The notes: a model not told the origin generated them from the sequence alone. 64,000 nt of DNA from Hetaerina americana (GCA_022747635.1 JAKTNV010000009.1:1950999-2014998); one strand, 5' to 3'. Shown: positions 12,115 through 22,369, numbered from the stretch's first letter. Translations and numbers: made by a program.

Positions 12115-12159
<45 letters not shown>
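12115..12159. repeat. (TA)n microsatellite
   Basis: Uninterrupted TA dinucleotides. Confidence 0.95.
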
Positions 12160-12163
<4 letters not shown>

Positions 12164-12185
12164 TATATCGAAACACTCACACGAG

Positions 12186-12313
12186 CAGTATAATATTTGG
12201 ACGGCACAGTAGAACACAAATAAAGTAGTAGCACTTTAAAGGACACTCAAATTGTAAATTTGTAAATTGTTAAAGCTTCCGCCCTTCTCCGAGGCCTTCT
12301 TCAAGTAAGACTG
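12186..12313 (-). repeat. PLE-type 3' end, inverted arm (left)
   Basis: An inverted partner of 12,475-12,580. Reading the minus strand, it has CTTGAAGAAGGCC, then TTTATTTGTGTTCTACTGTG and GCCGTCCAAATATTATACTG. Together with the right arm it frames a 160-bp G-rich spacer. The same tail recurs at 18,345-18,430. Confidence 0.75.
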
Positions 12314-12474
12314 AAAATTTTCTGGAGAGGGGAAAGGGGTATGGGCGGGGTTGGGAGGTGTGGAGGGATTGCTGGGAGGGAAATTAAAGATGGCGGTTGA
12401 GGGCGGGAATTTTGAAAGATCGGAAAGCTAATATATACGCGGATTCTACCCCTAACCACTCTCCAGCAAATTTC

Positions 12475-12576
12475 CAATCTTACTTGAAGAAGGCCGAAAA
12501 CTTAAACAATTTACAATGTGAGCGTCCTTTTAAGTGCTATCTATTTTATTTGTGTTCTATTGTGCCGTCCAAATTT

Positions 12577-12580
<4 letters not shown>
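12475..12580 (+). repeat. PLE-type 3' end, inverted arm (right)
   Basis: This carries ACTTGAAGAAGGCCGAAAAC, then TTTATTTGTGTTCTATTGTG and GCCGTCCAAATTTTATAC. It pairs with the left arm imperfectly (the left arm has about 20 extra bases) and runs into a (CA)n(TA)n tract. Confidence 0.75.
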
Positions 12581-12625
<45 letters not shown>

Positions 12626-12638
12626 GTATATATATTTC
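12581..12638. repeat. (CA)n(TA)n microsatellite
   Basis: About 12 CA units followed by TA-rich repeats, ending at the 5' boundary of the RTE element. Confidence 0.9.
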
Positions 12639-12928
12639 CCCTCCCCGGACTACAACCTTGACGTGGTGGAAGGGCTTGTGCGTTCCGATGACCCCTAGGG
12701 CTGTGCTGGCGGGAGTAATAATTATTGCTCCTGGTAGGGTCACCCATGCCAGATAGGTCGAAGGTTAGGAGCCAGACGAAAGGTAGTCCACGCAGCGTCT
12801 GTTCCTCAGTGAGGCAGCTGCAATGGCGTCTGACCCCAGTGGGGCGGCCAGTAAGTGATGGTGTCACGTTAAAACACTACTGAGGAAGGCAACGGGAAAC
12901 CACCTAAATTATCATTCCCAAGATTAAC
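12639..12928 (+). promoter_or_regulatory. RTE 5' leader
   Basis: The leader contains GACGTGGTGGAAGGGCTTGT near 12,660 and GGCAACGGGAAACCACC near 12,890. Related sequences occur alone at 55,118-55,306 and at the 5' end of the deleted element at 62.6-63.4 kb. It presumably holds the internal promoter, which is inference. Confidence 0.6.
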
Positions 12929-13915
12929 ATGATGGACAATACAGAGATTTTGAGTCCTGGCAACTACAAGGCTCGGCCTAATCGGCCGTGTGTCATGCCC
13001 GGCAGCGGGGGAGGCAAGGCTTCCGCGGTCGTCATCCCACGAAACCCTTGCAAGGGAAAACCAGCAGCAGCAGGACAGAAGACGCAGGAGAAGAAGACAA
13101 AATTAGTTAGAATAGGAACGTGGAATGTTAGGACAATGATGAGGACAGGGAAATTGGAGAATGTTAAGCGAGAGATGGAAAGGGGAAATATAGATATTTT
13201 AGGTCTATGCGAGGTGAGATGGAAAGATAGTGGGGATTACTGGAGTGATAAGTATAGAATAATATACAGCGGTGGGGACGAGAGCCAACGAGGGGTTGCC
13301 ATAGTATTAAATGAAGAGGTAGGAAAAAGCGTAGTCAACATAGAGCAGGTAACGGATAGAATACTACTAGTGGAGATAAAAGCAGAACCCACGAACTTAG
13401 TTATTATTCAGGTATACATGCCACTGAGCAACTATAAGGAAGAAGAGGTCGATAAGATATACGATCAGTTAGAGGACATGATCGCGTGTGTTCCAGCAGG
13501 GAAACATTTCATAGTGATGGGGGATATGAATGCGACGGTAGGCGAAGGAAGAGATGGTGATGAGGTGGGCGACTACGGTTTAGGCACGAGGAATGACCGC
13601 GGGGAGAAAGCAGTTGAGTTCTGCAGGAGACAGGGGTTAGTCATCACCAACACTTGGTTTAGAGACCACAAAAGACGCAGGTATACATGGAAAATGCCAG
13701 GTGACTCAGGAAGATATCAGCTAGATTATATCCTGGTTAGACACAGGTTTAGGAATAGTGTGATAAATTCCCACAGCTTTCCGGGAGCGGATGCGGACTC
13801 AGACCACAATTTAGTTGTTATGAAATGTAGCGTACGTTTCAAAAAGATAAGGCAGGGGCGGCGAGTTAGAAAATGGAATGTAGAAGCATTAAATGGGTTG
13901 AAAAGGAAGGAATAA
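12929..13915 (+). CDS. RTE LINE apurinic/apyrimidinic-type endonuclease (N-terminal part of the polyprotein)
   Basis: 328 codons from ATG 12,929. After a basic leader of ~65 residues come the APE-like endonuclease motifs in order: GTWNVRTM, EVRW, QVYMPL, GDMNATVG, the YTWK--LDYILV region and SDHNLVV. These supply the metal-binding Glu and Asp/Asn residues and the terminal His that nick target DNA to prime reverse transcription. The frame stops at TAA 13,913-13,915 after RKE. The next codon continues in the same frame into the RT part, so this is one ORF with a nonsense mutation; a CAA-to-TAA change is the simplest explanation. Confidence 0.9.
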   Translation: MMDNTEILSPGNYKARPNRPCVMPGSGGGKASAVVIPRNPCKGKPAAAGQKTQEKKTKLVRIGTWNVRTMMRTGKLENVKREMERGNIDILGLCEVRWKDSGDYWSDKYRIIYSGGDESQRGVAIVLNEEVGKSVVNIEQVTDRILLVEIKAEPTNLVIIQVYMPLSNYKEEEVDKIYDQLEDMIACVPAGKHFIVMGDMNATVGEGRDGDEVGDYGLGTRNDRGEKAVEFCRRQGLVITNTWFRDHKRRRYTWKMPGDSGRYQLDYILVRHRFRNSVINSHSFPGADADSDHNLVVMKCSVRFKKIRQGRRVRKWNVEALNGLKRKE

Positions 13916-15904
13916 CAACAGGCTGTAAAGGAAATCATGGAGGATGGTAAAGAGATAAGTACTATCGAAGAAAAATGGGAAATGATCAAAAAAGGGTTGT
14001 CTAAAGCCGCAAAAGACACTATTGGAACCGTTAACGCTAAAAGGACTAGGAAACCATGGATCACGGATGAGATGATTACAAAGATGGATGAGCGGCGAAA
14101 ATGGAAGAATATAAATACAGAATTAGGCAAAATGAAGTACAAAGAATTGAACAATAAATTGAGGCGGGCAACAAATAAGGCAAAAGACGCATGGTGGAAG
14201 ACGCAGTGCGAGGATATGGAAAGTCTCCAGAGGAAGGGCGAAATCGGTGCGCTGTACAGCAAAGTTAAATCGTTATCGGGAAGTAAGAAAGGAAGACCTA
14301 TGCTAATAGTTAGAGATAAGGCGGGTAAGGTAATAGTTGACGCAGGAAAGATCCAAGAGAGATGGAAGGAGTATGTAGAAGAACTGTATAGTAAAGAACT
14401 CAGACCAACACAGTTAGACATTGAAAAAGAAAATGACGTAGAGGAAGACAGCTTAGGTCCAGGCATACTAGACAATGAGATAGAAAGGGCATTAAGGGAG
14501 ATGAAACTAAATAAGGCCGTGGAGGTAGATAACATTCCCGAGGAACTTTTAAAATGCTTAGGAAAATGTGGGAGGAAGAGGCTATATGCGCTGATCCGTA
14601 GCACTTATGAGGAGGGAATCTGGCCGGAAGACTTTGTGAGAGCAGTTTTAGTTCCGATTCCGAAAAAGGTAAAGGCCACGTCATGTGAGGACTATAGGAC
14701 AATTAGTTTGATATCCCACGCAGCTAAAGTTGTTCTCAGGACCATAAACAAACGGATAGAGAGTAGGGCAAATGATTACTTAGGGGATGATCAGTTTGGG
14801 TTTAGGAAGGGGAGAGGTACGCGTGATGCCATTGCAGTAATGAGATTATTAATCGAGAGGAATATAGAACACAACCAGGAGGTATTTGCCTGTTTCGTAG
14901 ATTTCGAAAAAGCATTTGATAGAGTGAATTGGGAAACACTAATGAGTATTCTGCAGAAAATAGGAATAGATTGGAGGGAAAGGAGGCTAATCCGCAACCT
15001 GTACATGTCTCAGACTGCTCAGGTGCGGGTGGGAAACGGGGAGTCAGGATGGGCAGTGTTAGGAAGGGGTGTAAGGCAGGGTTGCCCATTATCACCGTTG
15101 CTGTTCAACCTGTATGCAGAGGAAATGATCAAAGAGGCATGGGAAGAACTCGAGGTAGGAATGAAAGTGGGCGGGGAATTCGTAAAATCAGTTAGGTTTG
15201 CTGATGACCAAGCTTTAGTTTGTCAGTCAGCCAAGGGGCTGCAAGCATTGCTTAGTGAATTGGAAATTCAGTGCGACAGGTATGGGATGAGAATCAACAT
15301 TAATAAAACAAGGGTTATGCGATTTTCTAGAAAGAAAAAGGCTAATCTTAACATTAAAGTAAGAGGGCAAAAACTAGAGCAGGTAGAACAGTTTACGTAT
15401 CTCGGTAGTGTTTTGGACCAACACGGTCAAAGTAGTAGGGACGTAAGGAGAAGAATTGCGCTAGGCAAAGAGGCTTTCACAAGGAGGAGGGAGTTGATGA
15501 CAGGGACTTTGAGTAAGGATGTTAAGAAAAGACTCGTAAAAACTTGGATATGGAGCGTAGCTATGTACGGCGCGGAAACATGGTCATTGAAGCAGGAGGA
15601 TAGACGTAGACTGGAGGCTTTTGAAATGTGGGTGTGGAGAAGAATGGAAAAGGTGAAATGGACAGAGAAGAAAACAAATGAGGAAGTACTTGGTATGATG
15701 GGCGAAGAGAGGGGTTTGTTGGGAGCAATCCTATGGAGGCAGGAAAAGTGGATGAAGGGGGTGTTGACCGGCAGTGGGATGTTGAAGACTGTGATAGAGG
15801 GTAGAATGTTGGGCAAAAGAGGAAGGGGAAGGAACAGGATAGGGATGTTGGACGGGATGAAGGGAGGAAGAAAGTACTCAGAGATGAAGAGGGACCTGGT
15901 GTAG
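13916..15904 (+). CDS. RTE LINE reverse transcriptase (C-terminal part of the polyprotein)
   Basis: In frame with the endonuclease across one stop codon; the first internal ATG is at 13,937. Counting from that Met, the RT core has DYRTISLISH (~252), motif A FVDFEKAFDRV (~320), motif B RQGCPLSPLLF (~380) and motif C VRFADDQALV (~419). The FADD catalytic aspartates are intact. A Trp-rich C-terminal region (MWVWRRMEKVKW, ~553) is shared by all RTE relics here. No frameshift is visible over 660 codons, so decay is recent. Without an endonuclease fused to it, this half alone would not be expected to transpose. Confidence 0.92.
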   Translation, partial: QQAVKEIMEDGKEISTIEEKWEMIKKGLSKAAKDTIGTVNAKRTRKPWITDEMITKMDERRKWKNINTELGKMKYKELNNKLRRATNKAKDAWWKTQCEDMESLQRKGEIGALYSKVKSLSGSKKGRPMLIVRDKAGKVIVDAGKIQERWKEYVEELYSKELRPTQLDIEKENDVEEDSLGPGILDNEIERALREMKLNKAVEVDNIPEELLKCLGKCGRKRLYALIRSTYEEGIWPEDFVRAVLVPIPKKVKATSCEDYRTISLISHAAKVVLRTINKRIESRANDYLGDDQFGFRKGRGTRDAIAVMRLLIERNIEHNQEVFACFVDFEKAFDRVNWETLMSILQKIGIDWRERRLIRNLYMSQTAQVRVGNGESGWAVLGRGVRQGCPLSPLLFNLYAEEMIKEAWEELEVGMKVGGEFVKSVRFADDQALVCQSAKGLQALLSELEIQCDRYGMRININKTRVMRFSRKKKANLNIKVRGQKLEQVEQFTYLGSVLDQHGQSSRDVRRRIALGKEAFTRRRELMTGTLSKDVKKRLVKTWIWSVAMYGAETWSLKQEDRRRLEAFEMWVWRRMEKVKWTEKKTNEEVLGMMGEERGLLGAILWRQEKWMKGVLTGSGMLKTVIEGRMLGKRGRGRNRIGMLDGMKGGRKYSEMKRDLV

Positions 15905-16000
15905 AGTAGAATTTAGGGTTGTGTTTTGTTAGTAGTCACAAAATATTAGTTTGGTAGTTGTGTCCATCGAAAAACCTACCTTAACCGGTAGATTACCTTA

Positions 16001-16110
16001 AAAAAAAATATATATATATATATATAAATATATATTTATATATATAATTATATATACAACATATACACAAATAAATAATATATATACACAAACACATATA
16101 TATATATGAA
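16001..16110. repeat. TA-rich microsatellite
   Basis: Imperfect (TA)n with ATACAC variants between the RTE tail and the next element. Confidence 0.9.
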
Positions 16111-16186
16111 GGATCTCAGTTTTTCCCGGCGTATTGTATTCAGGAAGTTCTCTCGGGTTTCCCACCGGGTCAGCGTGGTGTGCACC

Positions 16187-16221
16187 GACGTTTCGACGGC
16201 TAACTCTGCCATCGTCTTCAG
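16187..16221 (-). ncRNA. Hammerhead-ribozyme-like motif (left arm)
   Basis: An exact inverted copy of the right-arm motif: CTGAAGA, a stem-II-like hairpin closed by GGC/GCC, GAAA, then the palindrome ACGT followed by C. Confidence 0.5.
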
Positions 16222-16455
16222 GGTGAAGTGCAGAGCAATGAACACAGAATAGAACAGTTTAGGCACCCGAAACAGGCTCATGCCAAATTAAAGGTCTCTA
16301 GAAAACCAAGGGAGAGAAGTTTTTTATTGAGAATCATCTTTGATACAGGACCTCGCGTGTACAGCCTGGAGAACTACGATGAGTTACGTGGCATCTGCGT
16401 GTCACCGTTGATGACCACTGATCCATCACAGTAATCGACTCGAAGAATGGTCATC

Positions 16456-16590
16456 GGATTGACTGGGGGAGCACCAAAAGACTTTGTCACACGAACGGCT
16501 ACTGGGACCGAGTGGCGAAGGAAGCCGTGGAAATCCGACTGGAAGGACAGAATACCTTCAACAGGGACACTGGCTTCCAGATCAGCAGCA
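16456..16590 (+). pseudogene. C-terminal fragment of a PLE protein
   Basis: The translation gives HRIDWGSTK, GYWDRVAKEAVEI, FNRDTGFQ and STWRPVL with few disruptions. It resembles the region that follows the GIY-YIG domain in many PLEs. The RT and the nuclease itself are absent. Confidence 0.65.
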
Positions 16591-16736
16591 CGTGGAGACC
16601 TGTGCTGAGAAAAATTGAAAGTACGAGACGTCACCGGGGTGGCTCGGCACTTGGGAACACATCGGACCAATCGGATGACACCTGACCCTACGACAGGGTA
16701 TAAATACTTGGCGAATTCATTGCTCTGCACTTCACC

Positions 16737-16771
16737 CTGAAGACGATGGCAGAGTTAGCCGTCGAAACGTC
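16737..16771 (+). ncRNA. Hammerhead-ribozyme-like motif (right arm)
   Basis: CTGAAGA matches the CUGANGA core. A hairpin (GACGATGGC against GCCGTC, with a bulge) takes the place of stem II. GAAACGTC gives the GAAA box, a palindromic minimal stem III (ACGT) and C17. Activity is unproven. Confidence 0.5.
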
Positions 16772-16845
16772 GGTGCACACCACGCTGACCCGGTGGGAAA
16801 CCCGAGAGAACTTCCTGAACATATATATATATATATATATATATA

Positions 16846-18176
16846 CTACCTTGATCAAAACGTTCCCGGAATTTATTCAGAAAATTAAAAATACAAGTTT
16901 ATTCATCTAAATCTATATTGTCCCCTTCAAAGTAATCCCCATCGACTGCAACACACTTATGCCAGCGCTTGATCCAATCCTCGAAACATTTTTTATATTC
17001 GGTTTTCGGTATGGCCATCAGTGCTTCCTGCGATTTTTCCATTACTTCCTCTCGGCTGCTAAAACGCGTTCCCCGTAATGGTTTTTTAACTCGATTGAAC
17101 AGAAAGAAGTCACAGGGAGCCAAATCAGGTGAATTCGGTGGCTGTTGGATGGTATTTGTTGCATTTTTCGTCAAAAAATTACGAATAATGATAGCACTGT
17201 GCGACGGTGCGTTATCATGGTGCAAAATCCACGAGTTTTCTGCCCACATTTCTGGTCTCTTTCGGCGAATTGCTTCACGCAAACGTCTCATAACGCCCAA
17301 ATAATACTCTTTGTTTACTGTCTGGCCTTCTGGCAAAAATTCATGATGCACTACACCGTTGTAATCCATGAAAACCGTCAGCATTGCCTTCTTTTTTGAC
17401 TGAAAACGACGTGGTTTTTTTGGTCTCGGCTCATTTGGTGAACGCCATTCACTTGCCTGATGTCTGGATTGCGTGTCGTACTCATAAACCCACGTCTCGT
17501 CTCCAGTAATGATCCTTTTGATGAATGTGGGATCGGATTCAGCCTCGCAAATCATGTCTTTTGCGACGTCAACACGGTCTCTTTTTTGCATGAAATTGAG
17601 GTATTTTGGCACCAACTTTGCTGCTACACGACGGAAACCCAAATCATTAACCACAATGTCTTGGGCGGATCCATAGGCAATGCTCAAGTCCTCCGCTATT
17701 TCTCTGATGGTTATTTTGCGGTTATTGACCAACATTTCTTTTACTTTATCAATTTTTTCACCGACTTTCGATGTCGATGGTCTGCCACTGCGTTCATCAT
17801 CTTCGATTGACTCACGACCACTTCTGAACCGCTCGTGCCACTGGTAAACGACCGTTTTTTTTAGAGAATCGTTGCCGAAACACTTTTCCAACATTTCCAA
17901 CGTCCGTGCGCCACTAAATCCGTTTTTACGCAAAATTTAATACAAGTTCGTTGTTGCAAATTTAAATCCATTTCTGCAATTGTAAAAAATCGCCAACACA
18001 CACAGAGATAGATGTACTCTTGGCTACGTAACATTTGCAAATGTCAAGTTATGACACTAAGATTTAAAGGGAATATCAACAACAGATGTACCAATTTAAC
18101 AAAAAAAACAGAACTCAAATCGGAACGATGGGAGCGCCACACGGTGGTTATTCCGGGAACCTTTTGATCAAGGTAG
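16846..18176 (-). mobile_element. Mariner element with one frameshift, inserted in a TA microsatellite
   Basis: Inverted repeats of ~27 bp with one mismatch (starting CTACCTTGATCAAAA at both ends) are flanked by TA dinucleotides. Total length is 1331 bp, normal for mariner. The flanks are (AT)n, so the TA duplication cannot be distinguished from the microsatellite. Structure is complete apart from one small lesion in the transposase. Confidence 0.92.
16899..17971 (-). pseudogene. Mariner transposase (DD34D) with a 1-nt frameshift near the N-terminus
   Basis: The natural start is ATG at 17,971 (minus strand), followed by MDLNLQQRTCIKFCVK. Within an A run near 17,923-17,927 the frame shifts, and the long frame (344 codons from 17,933) carries the rest: DNA-binding helices, the linker RRVAAKLVPK, and all three catalytic aspartates (ITGDETWV, LHHDNAPSH, SPDLAPCD) with 34 residues between the last two. 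One missing A explains the break. The enzyme would excise and integrate at TA sites. A single indel suggests recent loss of function or an assembly error. Confidence 0.9.
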
Positions 18177-18184
18177 TATATTTA

Positions 18185-18312
<128 letters not shown>

Positions 18313-18344
18313 ATCTGTATAAATATTGCATTGTTTGAGTCAGA

Positions 18345-18440
18345 AATTTGCATCTGCAATGTGAGTATCCTTTAAGTGTTCTCTATTTTTTGTGTTCTAT
18401 TATGCTGTCCAAGTATTATACTGCTCGTGGGAGGCTTCAA
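18345..18440 (+). repeat. PLE-type 3' tail, third copy
   Basis: Carries GTGAGTATCCTTTAAGTG, TTTGTGTTCTATTATGCTG and GTATTATACTGCTCGTG, the same tail as the two arms at 12.19-12.58 kb. Confidence 0.65.
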
Positions 18441-18473
18441 CAGCATCGATAGATATATGTGTGTGTGTGTATC

Positions 18474-18720
18474 AGTGGGTCGCGGTTATCCAGGGAGTAG
18501 AGCGTTGGACTACCGACCGGAGGTTCCCGTGTTCGATTCCCGGGAAAGTGTCTGGTCAGCTGCGGCTCCACGTAAGCAAGATTTTAGGGCCCCAGATTCT
18601 CATGGTAAAACATAATCGACATAGGGAAAGGATCTGGCCCCCCAATACCCTGATGTGTTAATTTCACACGCTATCGTGCTTAGAACTGGGTGAACTCTAC
18701 AAACACACCAATATAAACCA
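18474..18720 (+). mobile_element. tRNA-derived SINE (family 1)
   Basis: The head is tRNA-like: box-A-like CAGGGAGTAGAGCGTTGG, an anticodon-arm region, and a good B box in GTGTTCGATTCCCGG. The tRNA-unrelated body follows (CCACGTAAGCAAGATTTTAG, CATAATCGACATAGGGAAAG). A related copy lies on the minus strand at 34.90-35.05 kb, showing this is a repeat and not a tRNA gene. Confidence 0.7.
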
Positions 18721-20376
18721 GGGGCGAAATGGTGCGGGGGGAGATGGGGGGTCAAAGCGAAAGAGGGACCCGTTCATTATGAAATTCGTAACCTGCCCCG
18801 GTGTTTCAAGCCCATCTGGCCTTTGATGGGCAACGTTGGGACCGAAGCAGTTTCCCTGGATACCATCCATCATGGTGTTTTCAAATTGGGGGGGAGGGAA
18901 GGAACCGGAGGATCGGGAGGGAGTCGAGGGGGCAAATGGGAAGGGGGCGGGGTGAGGGCCGCCGGCCGGTGGGGAGAGGGTGGTTGGCGGTAACGGAGGT
19001 TTAAGGCTGAAATTGCTCAGAGGGCTGTGGGGAATGGTTGCCGCGGCAGAGATTAGTCTCAGGGGTCGATTGTTGCTGTAGGGCCTCGAAAACACTCCCC
19101 TTGGAAATATCCCAATGCTCCGGCAAACCGTTTCCATCCACGGTTCCCTCCCCTTTCCCACCGCCCCGAGGAAGGCAGGGGTGGTTGGGTGTGGCGTGGT
19201 GTGTGGGGGGCGGGGGCGAGGCCTGCCTCATGCCGGCCTCTCCAATCGGGGATGTCGCGCCCAAGGAATCGCTTCGGCGCCCCCACTCGATGGGGCGCAC
19301 CTCGCCTAATGATTCAAACGATTTTCCTTCAATGCAAGCCCTGAACACAATAAATTACATTGAATTAAACAGTTATAGAACTTTGCACTGATGTTTCAAT
19401 TTAATGTCAGTATCCGCGTTTAACAAGAATACTGGGGAGAATATGTTTATTGTAATGATTAAGTTGCTACGTTAAAGGCAAGGGGTCAAACGGTGCTTTA
19501 TCGGTGAAATTACGTTGGGCTGTAGTTTTATTGCGGAAAAGTGGGGCTAGCCTGCGAAGAGTGAATACTTAATAATCTTTGAACCAATCACAGCACCGAT
19601 ACCTGCCTCACCAGAGCAACATTGGCGATTCATCGCGACAAGTGATTGGTGATTCCCTTCGTTCGGCGGTGTCATTCAGGCAGAGAGTGACTCCGAGCCG
19701 TCTGCTTTCGCCCGGGGCAGCCCCTCCGCCCCATATGCCCTTGTTCATAATAATGCGTGCCTCCAACGCGAGGGTGCACGACTGTCGCAAACGAGGCGCG
19801 ACGTGCTGTTTTCTCTCCACCTTGCTTCGGCTTGGACATTATTCAATACTTAAACGCCGTTTTGGGCATGTTTCCTCACTTCTTTCGCTTATTTTTAATT
19901 CCTCTCTAGCTATTAAATAAAATAGCCAGCGAATTCCGAAAAAACAAGGGAGAACCTTCGAGAGTGAAATTGGCAATAGGCTACGCTTTAACGAAAGGCG
20001 CCAATGGGTCAAACAGTTTAACGTCACGTCCGACGGACGGCGTTGTCCATTTTAAAGAGCTCTCCACAAAGCATACCGAATGGCTCTTTAATCTTACCAC
20101 TGCCGGGATTCAATTTGGGGCCCTTGAGCTTTAAGGTCATGACACCAGCCACCGCATCTCCATGCCACAGGGACGGTATTTTCTGCCATTTAACTATCGG
20201 TTGTTCACCCAATCCACGGATCACTTCATTTGGAGTTAAGGTGAATTATGATTATATTACTCGGGTGGATGTTGTATCGATAGGTTAAATAGAAGCGTAG
20301 TTATGTACGACAGCATTTCGAGCTTTCAGCTATGATTTTAGAGCCAAGATGTCTGCTGCGAACAGCAGAGATGTTT
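18721..20376. other. No gene recognised; GC-rich 18.72-19.32 kb
   Basis: Purine- and GC-rich sequence up to ~19,320 carries several overlapping open frames on both strands with no recognisable protein. The rest is unremarkable. Confidence 0.35.
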
Positions 20377-21135
20377 CTACATCTACATCTACATCTACAT
20401 AATACCCCGCAAGCCGCCGCAAGGGCGTGTGGCGGGGGGTGTTAGGTCACCAACCGTAAAAAAGAAAAATACCACATGCAAAAAAAACAACACGGAAAAT
20501 AACACCCACAGCAGCGCACACACTCATGCAAAAATCCCTTCATCCAATACTCATGCAAACACATATACCGCAAAACAACTAAAAAACTGCACCCCATGAT
20601 GCAGCACGAAAGACATCCTACAACACGGAAGCCAGGACACAACAAGCAAGAAATTGAAACATCACTCCACATGAAAATGCACCACGAAACACTACCCCCA
20701 AAGAGTCTCTAAATGGCAGGGAATGCGACCCAACGTTGCAGGTAGCAGGAATTTGCCCCCGCGGAGAGGGACGAGGGATTGAAAGGGAGACTTAAAAACA
20801 GATGAACGGAACACGAATGAGGTCATTCGGAAAGAATGGGTTATTATAGCAAAACACATAAGGTTAGTGGAAGAGCATGCATTTAAATACAACTAATTAT
20901 TTTTTAGACGCTGAGGGTGGCAAGTGGAATTTTTGCTATCTATAACCCTGCAGTTGCTATCCCGTATTGTCCGTGGGAAGAAGGAGTCCTTGAGTCGGCT
21001 AGTTCTGGCATCTATTTCCCGAATTTTATATGCATGATCCAAGCGACTAATGTATGTAGGAGTACGAATAATTTGCGAGACCTCGGTGCTGAAACATGCG
21101 GATCTAAATTTATTTAATAATTTCAATCTTGCATT
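20377..21135 (-). pseudogene. 5'-truncated CR1-like LINE (family 2), 3' end
   Basis: On the minus strand the C-terminus of ORF2 is readable (SFNARLKLLNKFRSACFS, SFFPRTIRDSNCR). It is followed by a ~500-bp 3' UTR, the conserved hairpin block and an (ATCTAC)n tail on the plus strand at 20,377-20,400. It is nearly identical to the plus-strand copy at 30.04-31.06 kb, so the two are recent siblings. Confidence 0.88.
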
Positions 21136-21244
21136 GAAAGATTTTGGTTTGAAAGTTTGGTTGAAAGTTTGGTTTGGAAATACAGATAATTTGAGTCGGG
21201 AGATATCATAATATGGTTGACAAGTTTTGGAAATCAATATTTCG

Positions 21245-22305
21245 GATTTAATTAGTTAAAGAATTGAAAAATAGCCAGCATTGGATTAAAGACTCTTTGA
21301 ATGGTCGACTACAAAGAGTAGTGATAGATGGAGTTGGCTCAAATCCAGTGGAAGTTACATCAGGTGTTCCCCAGGGAAGTATCATTGGACCTCTTTTATT
21401 CCTACTTTACGTTAAATGGCATTGACTCCGTAGTCACTAGAAATATACGTTTATTTTCCGACGAGGCAGTGGTTTACCGTGATATCTGTAATCCTGAAGA
21501 CGCAACAGCTGACCTCAGTACTACACAACGCAGGTGCGACAATTGGCAATTGGAAATAAACTTCAAAAAGTGCATAGTGATGAATTTTAGGAAAAAGAGC
21601 ATTTTCTCCCGAACGCCTACTGCATCGGGAACACCCAAATGGAATGTCTACACATTCTACTACTAGACTTAATCATTTACCTAGGCGTTCCCTTCACTCA
21701 CGATCTCTCCTGGGTGAAGTACAAAGGGGGAATATGTGGACAAGCTAACAAAAAATTAGGATTTATTAGAAGAGTACTGCGTAAATGTGATGAAAGTGTT
21801 AAAGACAAATGTCGTGGGTAAGACCTCATTTAGAATATGCTGCTAGTATTAATGGGATCCTCACGAATTTGGATTAATTGCCGATTTGGATTGCGTACAG
21901 CGTAGATGAGCTAGAAATGTAAAACGTTGTTTTGATAAACTTGGTAGCGTAACGAAAATATTAGAGGAGCTAGGTTGTGAATCATTTAATGGAGCGAAGG
22001 TTAAATTTCAGATGAAGCTCTTGCATAAATTGGAAGGAGGTCTCTTGAGCAGTGATGTTGGAAATGTATCATTTACCCCCATCGCACTACGGTAGGAGAG
22101 ATCATGTCACTAAAATTACATACTTGAAGTGTATAACAGATAGTCTTAAGATGTCATTTTTCCACAAAAGATAGGAAATCAGAATAACATTTTTTGACCG
22201 CGGTAGGGTCATCATCGGGTAACATTGTTCTGGTGTGTATTCATCCCCTACCACACACCCTAGCAGTGGCTTTCAGGGTGCTAAAATAAATAAAAATAAA
22301 AACAA
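21245..22305 (+). pseudogene. CR1-like LINE relic (family 3), RT C-terminal half
   Basis: The translation shows SGVPQGSIIGPLLFLLY near 21,358 (RT motif B), a degraded motif C, NKKLGFIRRVLRKCDESVK near 21,750, RPHLEYAAS near 21,825, and a 3' end with the CCACACACCCTAGCAGTGG block and an AAATAAATAAA tail. Frameshifts and stops are common. Confidence 0.85.
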
Positions 22306-22369
22306 TGGCTATACAGAAGACTTATGAATAAATTTTATCGGAAGAAATTTACTAAAATAGCTGTATTCA

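Larger units (their letters stand above)
12639..16000 (+). mobile_element. Near-complete RTE-clade LINE
   Basis: A 3.36-kb element with a 290-bp leader, one long reading frame split by a single stop codon, and a ~95-bp 3' UTR ending at an A-rich tail (TTAAAAAAAAA) next to TA repeats. Length, the endonuclease-RT order and the very short 3' UTR are typical of RTE elements. At least six further fragments in the window belong to this family (1.48-3.33, 35.09-36.77, 37.43-38.35, 46.39-48.04, 50.10-50.64 and 62.6-63.4 kb). It is the best-preserved copy. Simple TA repeats on both sides obscure any target duplication. Confidence 0.9.
16139..16819. mobile_element. PLE-derived element with perfect 104-bp terminal inverted repeats
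   Basis: Arms 16,139-16,242 and 16,716-16,819 are exact reverse complements over 104 nt, each starting TTCAGGAAGTTCTCTCGG. The 473-bp interior encodes on the plus strand a carboxy-terminal PLE segment (HRIDWGSTK, then GYWDRVAKEAVEI and FNRDTGFQ near 16,456-16,570). The right arm is therefore the PLE 3' end and the left arm an inverted duplicate of it. Each arm holds a hammerhead-like motif. The end sequence is shared with the palindromic element at 49,537-49,690. The element is flanked by TA repeats. Confidence 0.85.

Noticed and set aside
18474..18550. Possible tRNA gene
   Set aside because: The A/B-box-like sequence continues into a repeated tRNA-unrelated body shared with 34.9-35.05 kb, so it is a SINE head.
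20377..20400. CRISPR-like or satellite array, suggested by ATCTAC repeats
   Set aside because: The units are short, adjacent and always at a LINE 3' end, so they are the LINE tail.
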